Positions 25,751 through 38,204 of a stretch of DNA of 64,000 bases are shown here, piece after piece. This DNA is from Embiotoca jacksoni. Taxonomy: Eukaryota > Chordata > Actinopteri > Embiotocidae. The DNA lies in assembly GCA_022577435.1 (NCBI GenBank), contig JAKOON010000006.1:5534001-5598000 (forward strand), read 5' to 3'. A program made the position numbers and the translations under genes. How positions within the stretch are numbered: position 1 is the first letter of the stretch; each line of letters opens with the position of its first letter. The notes beneath the pieces are model-generated. The model did not search any database and was not told the DNA's origin. It worked only from the letters and a program-made list of their open reading frames with translations.

Positions 25751-25785
<35 letters not shown>
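25727..25785. repeat. (CT)n(CA)n compound microsatellite
   Basis: A run of CT dinucleotides (25727-25749) passing directly into CA dinucleotides (to 25785). Confidence 0.95.
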
Positions 25786-25787
<2 letters not shown>

Positions 25788-26041
25788 TATATTTTGAAGA
25801 CAGCATAGTTCAGTAATGACGGTAGCCAACTAACTTCATGAGCAGCACCCAGCTCACATTATGAGCTGTAGCTCTATTAGCCTGAACATGATGACGTTGG
25901 CCTTTGTGAATGTGTGTGGAGAAATGTTGCAAATCATAAACAATAATTGAGACATTTCAGCATATGAACATTTTGATGACATGTTGTTAATGTAAAGTTA
26001 ATAACTGTAACTCACTCCCCCTCCATTTTTTTTTTCTACAG

Positions 26042-26179
26042 ATCCAGATCCCTGTCATTCGAGCATACAGAGAATACCGGGACAATGATGGGGAATGTAT
26101 CCCAGACGGACTGACGAACCTCTTGACTGTTGTCAGCACAGGGACAGGAGCGTCAGGGGGCTTTTACCAGATGAAATGA
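26042..26179 (+). CDS. candidate 3'-terminal coding exon, product unknown
   Basis: The best exon-like signal in the window. A strong 3' splice site precedes it: a branch-like TAATAACTGTAAC near 26000, then a pyrimidine tract ending in TTTTCTACAG at 26041. In phase 0 there follow 45 open codons, beginning IQIPVIRAYREYRDNDGEC and ending in GASGGFYQMK, then TGA at 26177-26179. The other two phases stop after 14 and 23 codons. A polyadenylation signal AATAAA lies 720 bases downstream with no intervening transposon, so a last exon with a ~0.75 kb 3' UTR is consistent. I do not recognise the peptide, and no upstream exon was identified in this window; if real, they lie beyond it or were missed. An alternative is a non-coding RNA exon or a chance splice site. 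A possible donor ATAT|GTGAGG at about 26296 would make it an internal untranslated exon. Confidence 0.28.
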   Translation: MQIPVIRAYREYRDNDGECIPDGLTNLLTVVSTGTGASGGFYQMK

Positions 26180-26900
26180 ATCTTCAGCACCAACAATTAA
26201 TCTTTTCTCACATCTACCAACTCCTTGCTACTCTTTTTTCTTTCTTTCTTTTACCTTGTTTGACCACCGCTGACCCAGTTCAAAACCCCCTCCATATGTG
26301 AGGTGATAGATTACCAAATAACACTGAATTGCCCCACACCACAGGAGTAACGTAAGAAGCAGTAAAAGGAAGTCGAGGGCTCTATGTGCTGTTTTGGATA
26401 AATAAGCAGAAAGGTAAACACACATTTTTATTACTGTTCTCAGCTGTGTAGTGTTCAGGATTAATTAGAAGGGTGAAGATTATTATGCTGATAATGACTG
26501 GTAATGCAGTCTAATGAATGGGGGAATGTAAGCACCATATATACCGGTAGCAGCATTGCATGCTGGAAAGCGGTTTAATGCTTTTTAGTGTCAAAATGTT
26601 TTGGCATGTGATTACTGTAAGCCCCACAGCTAAGCAAGTGGGTGTTTGTGCTGTGAAATGGTGATCGCATCGTTGTGGGCATGATATGTGTATGTGTATT
26701 GCTCTCTAGGCAGATATTTGCGTGTTATTGCGGCCTCTTTTTAAGCTTCATGTGTGCGTAGAAAAAAAGCAAAAAACAACAAAATTATTGGCAGAGATAC
26801 ATGTGACTAGTGCCTCGCTGTTGTTTCAGTTCCATGGACAGCACATTTGTTGTGAGTAGGTGCTGCCCTGTCATAATACTGAAACGGAGTGGAGAAGATC

Positions 26901-26906
26901 AATAAA
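26901..26906 (+). terminator. candidate polyadenylation signal AATAAA
   Basis: A canonical AATAAA hexamer downstream of the exon-like segment at 26042-26179, followed by GT-rich and T-rich sequence near 26925-26950. AATAAA is frequent in AT-rich DNA, so it supports the exon call only weakly. Confidence 0.25.
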
Positions 26907-27404
26907 ACACGTCACTAAGTTCAGTTTCTTAGCCTGCTTGTTTTTCATGGTTGTAAATAGAACTTTTGGCCCAAATTCATTTTTCCAACCATTGTAGCAA
27001 GTCACAGTCTGAAGGGAAACGACAGGGAAGTGAAGGGACAGTCAATGAGAGAGAGGGAGAGATTGAGTGATTATTGTGAAGGCTCTGGTTATTAAATGTA
27101 AATACATACTTTGTTTGTGATGTCAGTATTGTTTTGTTTTACTAGGACCCAGGTTTTGTCCAATATGCTTCAGGATTTTGTTCTGTGACTTTTTCTCTCC
27201 ATCATACCCACCGGAGCAACACTCCCTCTGTGTTCCGGGACCTCCTGATTTACAATTAACCGCTGAACGCCACCCTTTGTGCAGTCATTGCTTCTTCACC
27301 GCTCTGTTGTATTTTTTAAACACATCCAGAGAAAGGTTTCTAGCATAATTTGAGGGTGCGGTTGCCCTTTAATCTCGGATCGACAGGCCTCACCAGAGTC
27401 TGAC
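26907..27404. other. gene-free stretch
   Basis: Unique-looking sequence with a GAGAGAGGGAGAG purine patch near 27047 and nothing else recognised. Confidence 0.5.
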
Positions 27405-27645
27405 TGTGTGATGTCAGCTGGGAGGTTATTTCAGATAGCACAAGGCCCTGCAGCCTGCTGACTACTTTTTAACAGCCTTTGGACAGGCAGGAACCCTGTA
27501 TTCTGAGAGCAGAAAGCGTGACAAGAAATATAAAGTTTAAAGAGATCAGACAGGTATGGGGGGCATGCCATTTAAAATGTTGTGTGTCATCACATTAAAG
27601 TCAGATTTGAATTGGATAGGGACCCAATGAATGGAAGCTTAAATT
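27405..27645 (-). pseudogene. LINE reverse-transcriptase C-terminus fragment, antisense
   Basis: On the minus strand the translation starts near 27640 with HWVPIQFKSDFNV and NILNGMPP, matching the HWLPVxFRIDFKxL and ALNGLAP blocks that end L2-type LINE reverse transcriptases. SRFLLSEYRVPACPKAVKK follows, corresponding to the SRSLRSxxxxLLxVPRxRLK block. It continues in other frames to about 27405 with stops. The same protein region is represented in the plus-strand fossil at 18215-19430, but this is a separate, more degraded insertion. Confidence 0.6.
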
Positions 27646-28980
27646 GGTCAAATACAAAAAATTTCCAATTTTAGTTCTAAATTCTAGCTGCAGCATGCTG
27701 ATGTCAACCTTGTCATTTGAATATTTTTTTTCCCTGTGCTTTGAAATATGTTATATTTGTCAGATCCATGTCGGAGCTGCTTTCTTCCCCACATTCAAAC
27801 TGCAGCGATCAAAATCCTCCTCTCCCATCCAAACTTATCTCCTGAGCACCTATACAAAATTTAAGAGACAACAGACACATAAATGGGTGTTTTAACCCCA
27901 CAAAGTTATGGATTACAGGGATTATTTTTCAAAGCGCTCGGCCCATCATTTTAACCATAACTCAGCACTGCGTCATCGATTTTGGCACGCTCAAAAAAAA
28001 GATTTAGCTACATCAGCATAGATATCTAAACAAAACCAACGAGCGGAACTCTGAAAAACTTGCTGTGTGACAGCAGTATAGCTGACCACACGAGGTGACT
28101 GATGCCCTCAAGAAAGGTTTCATTTTTCACTCAGTTGAGGAATCTGAGGAGCCATTTAACGCTACTTTTGCAGACGTCTTGTGAGGAGAGGGGGGGAAAA
28201 AAACTCTCCCACAACAGAGAAAAATGTAATGTTTTCTCGCTTGATATATTTGTATACAGGTTACATACTGGCTTTTGTTTGCAGTCAGATCACTCACGCA
28301 CTGTAATTTCATTTCATACAGTGCTGATCTAAACTGCATACAGCTTTTGAAAGGATTTTAAGATCAAGGTCTACAGCAACATCTTTCTCCATTTACAAAT
28401 AATATATTTACATCCATGTGGTACATAATGACTGTTTGAACATGATCAAAATCTAAATCTTTGTGTTACCTTGATTAAAGAGTTTTGCAGTCCTGCTAAA
28501 ATCACTTGAATATTTAAGAAGGATATGCTGTATGGTGAAATCCAGATTGGTAGATTTAAGATAAAATTTGGTTCTCGCAATGACAGATTTATTGGCGGCA
28601 TGAATATTTAATTAACTGAAACAATTAAAGCATTTATTTGTGCTTGATTTGACTGAGCTTTCAGTGTCACACACCCCATTGTTCTCAGTAATCAATGTCT
28701 GATCTGTCTAAGACCTAGTGGAATCAATTCTCTTCCTTTGCCACTATATTTTCAACCTGGGATTGTTTATGTTACAGTTCAATCAAGGACATTTGGCCAG
28801 CATGCTTTCTGAGATGACACCTCTAATGGGATCTGTTCAGGATTTTGAAGTGATTGCAACATGCACGACAGAAGTTAATAACATGAAATGTTAACAGACA
28901 AGAGAGCAGAGTTGCAGTAAATGTGATACATTAGAACAGAGTTTGGCCCTGTGTGAGGATACCAGTGCACAGGCATTAAG
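27646..28980. other. gene-free stretch
   Basis: No gene or classifiable element seen. Confidence 0.55.
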
Positions 28981-29040
28981 GTAGGTAGGTAGGTAGGTAT
29001 TTACTTTATTAATCCCCAAGGCGAATTTTTTTTAAATTGG
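28981..29040 (-). mobile_element. retrotransposon 3' tail, antisense, with (ACCT)n end
   Basis: In reverse complement a degraded version of the 14213-14283 module (GGGGATTAATAAAGTAAATA) is followed by ACCT units (GTAGGTAG... on the plus strand at 28981). It is followed downstream by an A-rich and (TA)n tract. Confidence 0.55.
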
Positions 29041-29073
29041 ATGAGGTTACATGTATAGAATGGGAACACAGTA

Positions 29074-29101
29074 TAAAAAAAAAAAAATAAAAAAAATAAA
29101 A

Positions 29102-29148
<47 letters not shown>
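29074..29148. repeat. A-rich tract plus (TA)n microsatellite
   Basis: About 37 bases of near-pure A, then 19 TA dinucleotides. This is a self-complementary tract that can extrude as a cruciform. Confidence 0.95.
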
Positions 29149-29149
<1 letters not shown>

Positions 29150-32100
29150 CAGAACATAGTAGAGGATGACATAATCATGAAGTATTTGAATCAGCAGTTT
29201 GTATGTCCGTGTATTATTTTAGGCTGCATCACAATTGATAACTGAAAATACAGTTGCAATAACAAGCAGTTTTTAGGAAGCCCCCCTTTGCTCTAGATTA
29301 TACATGTATTTATTTATTTACAGTCATCATTTTGTTGAGTCATCCTATATATACAACCTAAAAGCGGTGTTATTTATTATTGATAACTACAGTCATCTTG
29401 CTTCCTGCTGTTCATAAGAAAGCCCTATCTTAAAGCCACAGTAGGTAAATAAACTATATTTGACCAAATCGGGATCCTGAAGAATAATAAATGACAGTAT
29501 TTTTTCACTAAAATTACAGGTTAATAAGCAGGTTGCTTACTAGTTTTGCTTAGACTGTAGCAAAATATTTGGATAAGCAGGATACCTTTGAGTTTCGCTC
29601 AGATTTCCCAGTATCATGAACCTGATTTACTTTTAACGAGTGCTGATGGCCATGGTAACCCAGGTTGCACAGCATACATAAGGTTCAGTTTTAGAAGGCA
29701 GCTTTCAAAATAAGTAAATTGCAAAGGTTGTTAATACACATTTTAAAAGTTAAATAAATAAAATGTTTGTAGCACTACTTGGAAACTCTGGCTCTAAAAC
29801 AGTTTGTTCAGTAAAACAAAAAACAGGATTAGAAAACTGATTAATTCAGTATGTCCAGATTGGCTGTCCACCGCAGGAGTTCAGGATTGGGTCACACCAG
29901 CATCAAGTTTTAACGTAAAGTCAGAGATTCATTGTAAATCTGTAGTTTCAAACTGATGATTTACTAAATCAATTTCGAAATATTTAGTCTCTGTAGACTG
30001 AGGATCTTTACATACCAGGGGCTGTTTTTTTGTGCAATTGTTTTGGACGTTAATATACTTTTTAAACTATTTGTTATGAGTACTTTCACAAGAATTGTGA
30101 ATATTGCACAGTGAAAAAGTACCTTTTTCTTCTTTTAGTTTAGAAGGAAGTGGAATTTTCCAATCTTTTTGCAGCGCAAATAAAGGCATCAACCAATCAC
30201 TTTATGCAATACTGGTATCGTGTCATCCCTAGTTTTTGCTGTGGTGTACAGTCATTCAGTTGCTGCGTTTGAAGGTCACATGCAGAGGGATTTGCATTCC
30301 ACAATGACAGCTCTCATGGAGCAGACAGGGCACACAGCTCCGTTGTCGTCTCAACCGTATCATCAGGCTGAACCCCAAATATTCCCAAACGAAACTCCTT
30401 CTCTCTCACAGATACACTGCCTGCCTGTCCAGCTAATGTATCATGAGTGACTGTTGTGCACTATGATACATCACGTTAAAGCATCTCTGTGTCTGTTTGG
30501 AGAAAAAAAAAATTCTACAATATTGAAGATTTCCTCCTACAGTGGAATACCATCCATATCCACAGATATTATTGCCAGTTTGAATCCATCATTTTGTCTA
30601 AAAAATGAGTTGCTGTAAACCTATTCAAAACATTTTTTTGGGAAATAAGTGTTGCAGTTGTTACAAATTCTCATCGCTGTAGGAATGAATAGTGTGCAAA
30701 GACCTTTAGGTCACCAAACCACCTTGGGATTAATGTTGTGGATTCCACGTGATATCCTGGAATTGAACATTACAACGTGATGGTCAGCAAACATCGGGTG
30801 ACGGTTCTGTTACAGTTATTATTGTAAGGGAGGATAACAGGCTGGATGTAACTGGATGAACCAAAACCTTGAGATAGTCATTTCAAAAAGAGAAGATGAC
30901 GTACCTTATCAGACAGTTGATGAGTCACTGTCTGCTGCTACAAACACTTTGCTGAACCAAACACTACTTGCAAGAAGAGGTCACTATGTCAGTGACCTAA
31001 TCAGCCGACCAAAAGATCCAAAAATAATTGCAACCGAGGTCAACATCACAGTTGGTTTACCAAATGGAGAGTTTGGAGGAAGGAAAGGGCTTGATGTAGT
31101 CTGAGACTGCCTGACAGAATTTTCTCTTTCTAGTAGGCATGTATTTCAGGGTGAAGTATGGCAGGCAGTAGCTACAGTTTTTGTGGTACGTTGGAACCAA
31201 GCTAGTTTCTTCGTGCAACTAATAATAACATTCATGAAAGTATACTGTGTAGCTCTACAACCACTAGTTCCAAGGTTTCCCTTTTGTTGTCAGTATACAA
31301 TAGGAAAGAGTGGTCCTTTTGAAGGCTTTGGGGGCTTTTTTTTGTGTGGACACAGATAAACTGTTGGATGTACTCGCTGCACATGAATGCAAGATAGTCC
31401 CGACCAAGTACAAGCTGCCCCAAGCCTGTTCTGGCACAGATAGGACACAAAGTAATCATACAGGTCCCAATGTATGTAATTAAGTTTTGGCATCCTATTG
31501 TGTTTTATATAACTCTGTATTGCGACCAGATGGTGTGCATCACAAAAAAAACCCTTGCAAAAACTGAGCTTCGCAGAAGGAAAAGACAGCAGCTCGGGCA
31601 ACAGCTTCTCGTTATCTGAAAGGGTACATCGGGGAAATTGATCCCAACCTCCTCGGTTCTCTATAGGATCACATTACCTAGATAAGGCCGTACCGATTAA
31701 GTTCATAGAAACCATAGATTCCGCAGACTGCACTAACATACATGTGAATGTGTATTAAAGCCGCCTGTTGGTCACCTCAGCGATCCAGATTTTCAGAGCG
31801 AATTTAACAACATTTTCACAAGCTCAGTGTGGCTTATGGATGTCATTTGGAAAACATTTGGTAAACATGGTAAACATTTGGTTTATTTGGACCTGGTCCC
31901 TCTACTGCCGTTACATGACCACTGTTACATGACCTGTCTCATCTACTTATCATACCGAGGTGCTGCAAACCGTGACAAAACCACGCTGTCCTCTAGTTGA
32001 CTCGTGGGTGTATTTTATGCTTTGCTGTGATTCTGGGCTGGTCATTCAGCAGACTAACATCAGCTTTACATGTATCAGTTTTTCCAATAACAGTTGATAA

Positions 32101-35100
32101 TATTTAGTGTTGTCTTTGCCTTCACTTAATACTTATATGTCAAAAGATTTCACTAGACTATAATCTAACTCTAAATCCTTACTGCACACAATTGCTCTAT
32201 GACACTCACATTTTTTGGTGCACATATGTGTTTTGTACCTGGTTCCAGTGTATTCATTCACTAGTGAAGCTGTGTATCACTACTGTTTGCCACCCTTTAA
32301 AAAAAAAAAAAAAGTAATCTTTTGAGCTCCATGTCCCATTATACAACAGTTCTATCCCAGCGATCTGACTGGTCAACTGAACATTTGGAACGTTCTCAAA
32401 TCAGCATAACTTCACACCCTGCTCATCACTAGAAATATCACTCCGCCTCCTCAATGGGAATATACTGTGTAATTGGAATGAATTTCATATTATTTGCAGT
32501 ATAATGTTGTTTTTACTTGTTATAGTTAACAATGTTATAGTTAACAAATGGGGCCTATTTGGTGAAATCGGTTCTCTTTTGTTCCTTTTTTGTCGCTCCG
32601 AGCACCAGTACCATAACACCACTGGTAGTCGCTCACTTAAAATTATAGCGGCGGCTAGTTTGACCTGTCATCATGAGTCCAACGAGATTGAGCGAGCTAA
32701 GCAGTTTAGTGTTTCTATTGAAAACATTGATCCTTACAACCACAACACTATCGTGCCAATAATCACGTTAAAACACACCGTCGAGTGTAATATTGCTTAA
32801 TTCTTAGTTCCTATATTGGCACGTATTTGTTTTAATCGGGCTTTTACAACCCTGTCTAGCCCGGTCTGCTCTAAGTGCGTATGTTCCACCCTACCCATGA
32901 AAAAACAGCACAGAGGCATAATTGTACTTCAGGTGTAAATGCAACCACATTACCCACAAAATATTAGAAATAAGCTTAATATATTTACAAATTCCTGTAT
33001 ATACTCAGAAGAAGAAAGTGCTGAGGTATATGTCAGTGGTACTGTGAGCCTGTCACAGCAGGCTGTAGGAGAGGGGTGGTTTCTTTATGAATTTCTATTT
33101 ATATAATCCAGGGATGCTAAAAACAAACCCATGACAAAATGAATAGACGTTTCACTGTATCTAAAATAAAGTACTACCCTGGCCCTGAATGTCTGCACAA
33201 GTTTCCAGCATAGTTCAGATGCTGAAAACAAATCAATCTGAGAGAAGGACTGTTGAATTGTGAAGCATCTGGGACCAGATAGATTGGATTTTATAAGAGC
33301 ACAAATGAAAGATTGTGCAACTGTTGATAGAGTGACTTTGTATGGCTTTTGAATTCCGACTAAGAAGCAGCAGGGGGAAGAATAGAGCAGGAAACATTGA
33401 TTTCTTTCTTTAAGCTGTTGTAAATTTTGCATGAAATTTAATGTTGAAGAAAACATTATTTTCAAAGATGCTTCCATGATTTTGTGTTTACAGTGGATGT
33501 TTGTGGAACTTAAAATACTATTTACACTGAATTGAAATTGTTCTATCCGGCATGGTTTTATTTAACCGAGTGTATGTTACTAATCCGTAAATAAGGCAGT
33601 TGCATTTGAAATATATACAGAGTTACTCCTAAAATGTAAAACTGTATGATTTTCACTAATATTTGGCCTTTAGAAACATCCCTCTTTAGTGTCCAGTCAT
33701 AGTCTGCCGTCATTGAGGGGCTGCACTTTTGGTACCTCTTTTCAAATGAGAAAACTATAGATAATATGAAAATGCAAAAAAATTCACAACAAAAACCTCA
33801 AGAATTTCAAATGATAACAGGTGCACAGTTCTAGTGAGCAGAATACCTGCACTTGCATGTCAAATAAAACAATTTATTGTGTGCATTTATCCACACTCAA
33901 CAAAAACAAATGACAGAAATTCTGAAAATGCACAAAAATACACAAGAAACACGTTTTTTTGCATTTGACAACATGTTTGCTAATAATATCTCTTGTTTAT
34001 ATGCCGCTCAAATATTATAAAAGACTTGTAATGTGATGTAAGTCTGGAGAATATGCATTTCCCTTTGACCCCAAGAGCTGTGTCGGCAAGGCTACAATTC
34101 AGACTGTGGTCTCACGAGGCAAACTGCTCTGGGTCCTCTTCAGCATCTTTGGGAAAGAGTCCCCTGATATGGCCCGCTGTCAGAGATAGACTGGGAAATG
34201 TGGCTTGTCTTTAAGCGTGGCTGGGTGGGCATAGGCCGAAGTAGTGCAGGTCCCCTCCATATCACTGCAAGTTTAAGTGTGACTGGGCTGGAATACGCCG
34301 CTGAGGAAAACAATGCCTTGGCCACAGGGCTTCGATACATTGGATGAAAGATGGTTTTCAACCTATGTGTAATTAGCCGCAGTCAATAATGCAATGGATT
34401 GTTCTCATCTGTCTTTTCCAGTTGTAAAATATATTAGAAAAGTGTGTGATAACCTTCACCCTGCGCATGTAAGCTGACTTTTCTAAAAATGCTGTGTCTT
34501 CTTTGATTGGGACAGCTAGATTTTGGGCAAAAGGCAAGGCTCGCTAATTTCTTTCTTTGCTGTGGCTGAAGATAAATCAAATGCAATTTAGTTACTAATT
34601 GACTGAGCAAGAGAGAAAAGTCTGAAGCATCTCCTTTTCTTTTTCCTGATAGTGACTGTGTTGCTCTCATTAATCACGCGATTAATAAGGCCAGATTAGT
34701 TGCCCAACCAGAGACAGTGATCATTTTTCAATTTACCAATTAGTCTATGTCTTCCAAAATGTCATGTATTTTAGAGCACAGTGCCGTGTTATGACTGTAT
34801 TAACAGCTTTAGCTCCCATTGGGGGTTTTGACAGGGTGTTTCTGTCAGATGCATAGGAGGTGCAGTTGTCAAATAAAAAAAGGGCAGTCGTTCAATCTTT
34901 GTTAAAATGATGAGCTGTTCCCATTTTCTCAGTACAGTACTGTCAGTCCATTATTAGATACCCTTTAGCTTAAAATATGAATACAGAATCATATTTCAGC
35001 TTTCCAGAAAAATTCATGAAAAAAAATAAAAATTAAACAGTGGGCAAAGTACAGTGGGGAAGGAGAGCTTTTAAAGGCAGCCTGAGAATCAAGCAGGCAT

Positions 35101-35865
35101 GTATCAGGAAGAAAACATCTGCTGCATTGTGCTTTGTGGGTTGAAACCTTTCATTTTTTGTCTTTGAGTACTGTTTTGTCAGGTTTTGCTGCCATTACTA
35201 TTGGATAATGTTCTGCCCTGGCTTTGCTGCAGCTCGTCCAACTCCCCCGGTTGCGTGTCTAACCAACATGCTGAGGGCACTATCTTGTGAAGCACACCTA
35301 CGAATTGTAGCTACTTTCTACATCCACAGCTTGCCCTGCTCTGGTGTCTCTCTGGACCAGTCTGGCCAGGCAGCTGCATGGCAGTGTGAGCTCTGAGAGA
35401 TGCGGGCTGAGTCGGACACTATGCCCACACTCAGTAGTGTGCAGTCTTTAGGTTAATCCCTTGACTACAGAATGATACTTTTATTATCTTAAACTAACAT
35501 TGCACTGAAGCCCAAATAGCCACCCCCAAAATGCAATTTAGTTTTTTAAGACGTTGGTTATCAAGATGTCACACAAAATAAGCTGTCCCATTTCTTTCAT
35601 ACCATGTGCATTTTCACTGCTTTTTGGGTGCATACTTATTTCTAGATTCTGGGCATTTCTTCCCTGAAAACTAAGTGGAATAGGTAGAATGAAAATCAAG
35701 GAAGACCCTTGGCTCTTCCTTAGTGCTTCAGACCTCCCAGGGCAGAACAAAAAAAAAAACATCTTTGGCACAATAAAATAAAATAGAATGAAAACAAAGA
35801 CATCTTTCAATGAGTAAAATCTTGTTTCTATTTTTGGATGTCAAGAATAAAATCAAACTGTCAAG
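29149..35865. other. long gene-free stretch
   Basis: Over 6 kb with no recognised gene, RNA or transposon. Poly-A runs lie at 30505-30514 and 32300-32313. The most coding-like frame is 30856-31104 (82 codons, rich in charged residues, no Cys), but it has no homology that I recognise and no supporting signals. The subregion 34430-34780 is composition-balanced and carries an inverted homeodomain-type site (see findings). Confidence 0.5.
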
Positions 35866-35931
35866 AAGGAGTAGGCTTCAAGTTATTGATATGATATGAA
35901 GGAGTAGGCTTTAAGTTATTGATATGATATG
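35866..35931. repeat. 33-bp tandem duplication
   Basis: Two adjacent 33-bp units, 35866-35898 and 35899-35931, differ by a single C/T change. Each unit begins AAGGAGTAGGCTT and ends GATATGATATG. The near identity suggests a recent slippage or repair duplication. Confidence 0.97.
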
Positions 35932-36050
35932 GCTTTCAGTTAGGAATAAAGTTGCACCACTTCAGAAATTCGCCATTACACTCCTAGGATGCACAGTCAG
36001 CAGGCAGCCTGCATAGTGGTCAGTCGCACTCGATTTGATGGACCTGAGGA

Positions 36051-36200
36051 GTTGATTTTATTCTTAACATTTCAACTACATTCACAAAATAAAAAATAAA
36101 AAACCCTTCTTTGATTTTTTTTTTTTTTTTTTTTAATGCCTGGCACCAATACTGAAAGTTCAACTTTATTCTCAACATTTTGACTTCGTTCTCAAAACGC
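36051..36200. repeat. diverged repeat pair around a poly-T tract
   Basis: Two ~40-bp units flank A-rich and poly-T sequence. The unit at 36051-36090 (TTTTATTCTTAACATTTCAA core) resembles the one at 36159-36200 (CTTTATTCTCAACATTTTGA core), each followed by a TTCnCAAAA-like end. The units resemble a short tandem motif (GAGAATAAAGT on the minus strand) found in untranslated parts of some fish retroelements. Confidence 0.6.
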
Positions 36201-36205
36201 AAAAC

Positions 36206-37937
36206 TTTAAAAAAAAGTAGTTAATTTGGCCCAAACACTTCGTTGTACATATCTGCTGCCCCCGAATTCCCAAGTGTCCTCTTTGTCTGTGACAGACTTG
36301 ATCAATTTTAAACAAAAAATGGAATAGTACCTGCAAGTTACGCATTTAGCTGCAAACTAATATCATCAGTTCAGATTAGCCATTATAACAGCAAGCAGAT
36401 ATTGTGATACAAGCACAGAGGGAGCCCAGCTTTGTTAGCACGGGGCAAACCTAATAAATTCAGAACATCATTTGTGGCATAAAGTAGATTAGTCACAGCA
36501 AACCTGCCAGCCTGGTTGGTTAACTCTCGCGTTTGATGAACATGTCTTGTGCCACGAGGGGAAGAAAAACAAGTCGCTCCCTTGAACCGCAGTGCATATT
36601 GCAGCATCAGTATCCAGTTTGTTTCATGTCACCAGTTCTGTGGACACATTTATTTGCGCTCTGTAGTGGGTAACAGGGACTCACTTGTTTAACTACTGAC
36701 ACTGTGTTTCTTGAACATAGCTTGATTTTATAATGCAGAGGGGAAAATTGGCGGCGGTCGTGTCCCTGGGTTTAGACTACTGAGTTTCACTGAACAATCA
36801 CACTGATTAGTTCTGAATTTCTCACACAGTTTTATGATCCCCACTAATTACGCACTGCTCAGCTTCTTTCAAATAAAAAAGAAAAGAAAATGACAACTCC
36901 AAGATTTAAGTTACACCTCCCTTTCGAAATATGCCTTGTTAATTATGATTTGTGGTTTTTCAAGTGACTGAAAATTATGATTATTAGGAGATGAATTATG
37001 AATTGTGTGAAAGATTACACAATATATCATAAAATGTATTTTTTAGAGTTAAACAATATAAATAGTACTTTAATGAATTATTGTGAACCAGTTCAGATTT
37101 GTTTGTTAGATTATTAAAAGACCATTATCATATCACATTTTCAGTTAAAGACCGCAAGAATGAATTTAATTGCCAATAGTTATTCACAACACTTAAAAAC
37201 GGCAAACCAAAAGCAAACCTTCAGACGTGTTTCCTTGCTGACAGAAGCTATTCTTTTTAATATCCTATGCAGTCAAACAGGCTTGAGTGATATATTGTGT
37301 TTATAAACATCACAAATTCCGAATTGAGGGGAAGGCTATAGGTGTTTGATTGAGTGTGATGATTTGGCACCAGCTTTATAAACCCAAGTGGTCCCAGGAG
37401 AACATTAAAATGGCTTACATAAAAAGAGGTCACGAGCGTAATATGAATAACTGACAGCTTTATTAAAACCACCATGTAATAAGGCCAGGACTCATCCATG
37501 CTAGATTTACAAGGCAGTTTTAATAAGCAGATTCCTGGGCCTGGACACTCTCTTTCTGACAGAAATATGAATTACTTGGTCTTCAGTAAGCGATTTCTTG
37601 TCTTCAATAAGGTCAGCAAATATGGAAATACTAATTATGCTGCATTGTTTTGTGTTAGATGGCATTTTCCCACCAAAAATAGGACATACTTACACTTACA
37701 GACTGGAATGTTACCTTGGTTTTTCTTCTGTATTTAGGTTTACATGTTTTTTGTACTGCCCTTAAATGAGGTTATATACAACTAGAGTAATTATGATACA
37801 TTTTTAAAAACTTCTGTAACACTTCAAAGGAAATGCAAGTTAAAGGGTGACATGATTTTGTATCCATATATTACTTTTTAAAAGCAAGTTACAAGGGGCT
37901 TAACAAATAACATATAACCCAGTAATGTGTAGTGTAA
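36206..37937. other. gene-free stretch
   Basis: No gene or classifiable repeat. Composition is moderately AT-rich with few simple repeats. Confidence 0.55.
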
Positions 37938-38180
37938 TACCTATAGACGTAGCCTCCATGACATCACCATAGGTTTTTTAAAGAGTGGTTTTGAACCTCA
38001 GTGCGGTGATTCCAACCATCGCCAACTTGGCAGTACCAGACTCCGCCTAACTCTTAACTAATCCAAAAATGGGGATTGAGAGGAAGCGTGGGCGGAGCTG
38101 AGGTGGCCTAAAATACCGAGTGTGACAGCACCCACCTGTTACAAAGCAGCCCCGCCCTTATTAATGTGCAACTGATACAT
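37938..38180 (+). mobile_element. dispersed DNA-element family, copy A (5' half)
   Basis: A 5' half of a non-coding element: a TAGACGTAGCCTCCATGACAT start, a middle with CCAACCATCGCCAACTTGGC and GGGCGGAGCTGAGG, and a CAAAGCAGCCCCGCCCTTA block. The same order of blocks occurs at 62635-62985. It is directly followed by a second copy starting at the same internal point, so the two lie head to tail. Non-coding; probably a non-autonomous DNA transposon. Confidence 0.65.
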
Positions 38181-38204
38181 GATACAATTCACATTGGGGT
38201 CTAA

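Noticed and set aside
33085..33477. 130-codon minus-strand frame, considered as a LINE remnant
   Set aside because: No block of any reverse transcriptase could be aligned to it.
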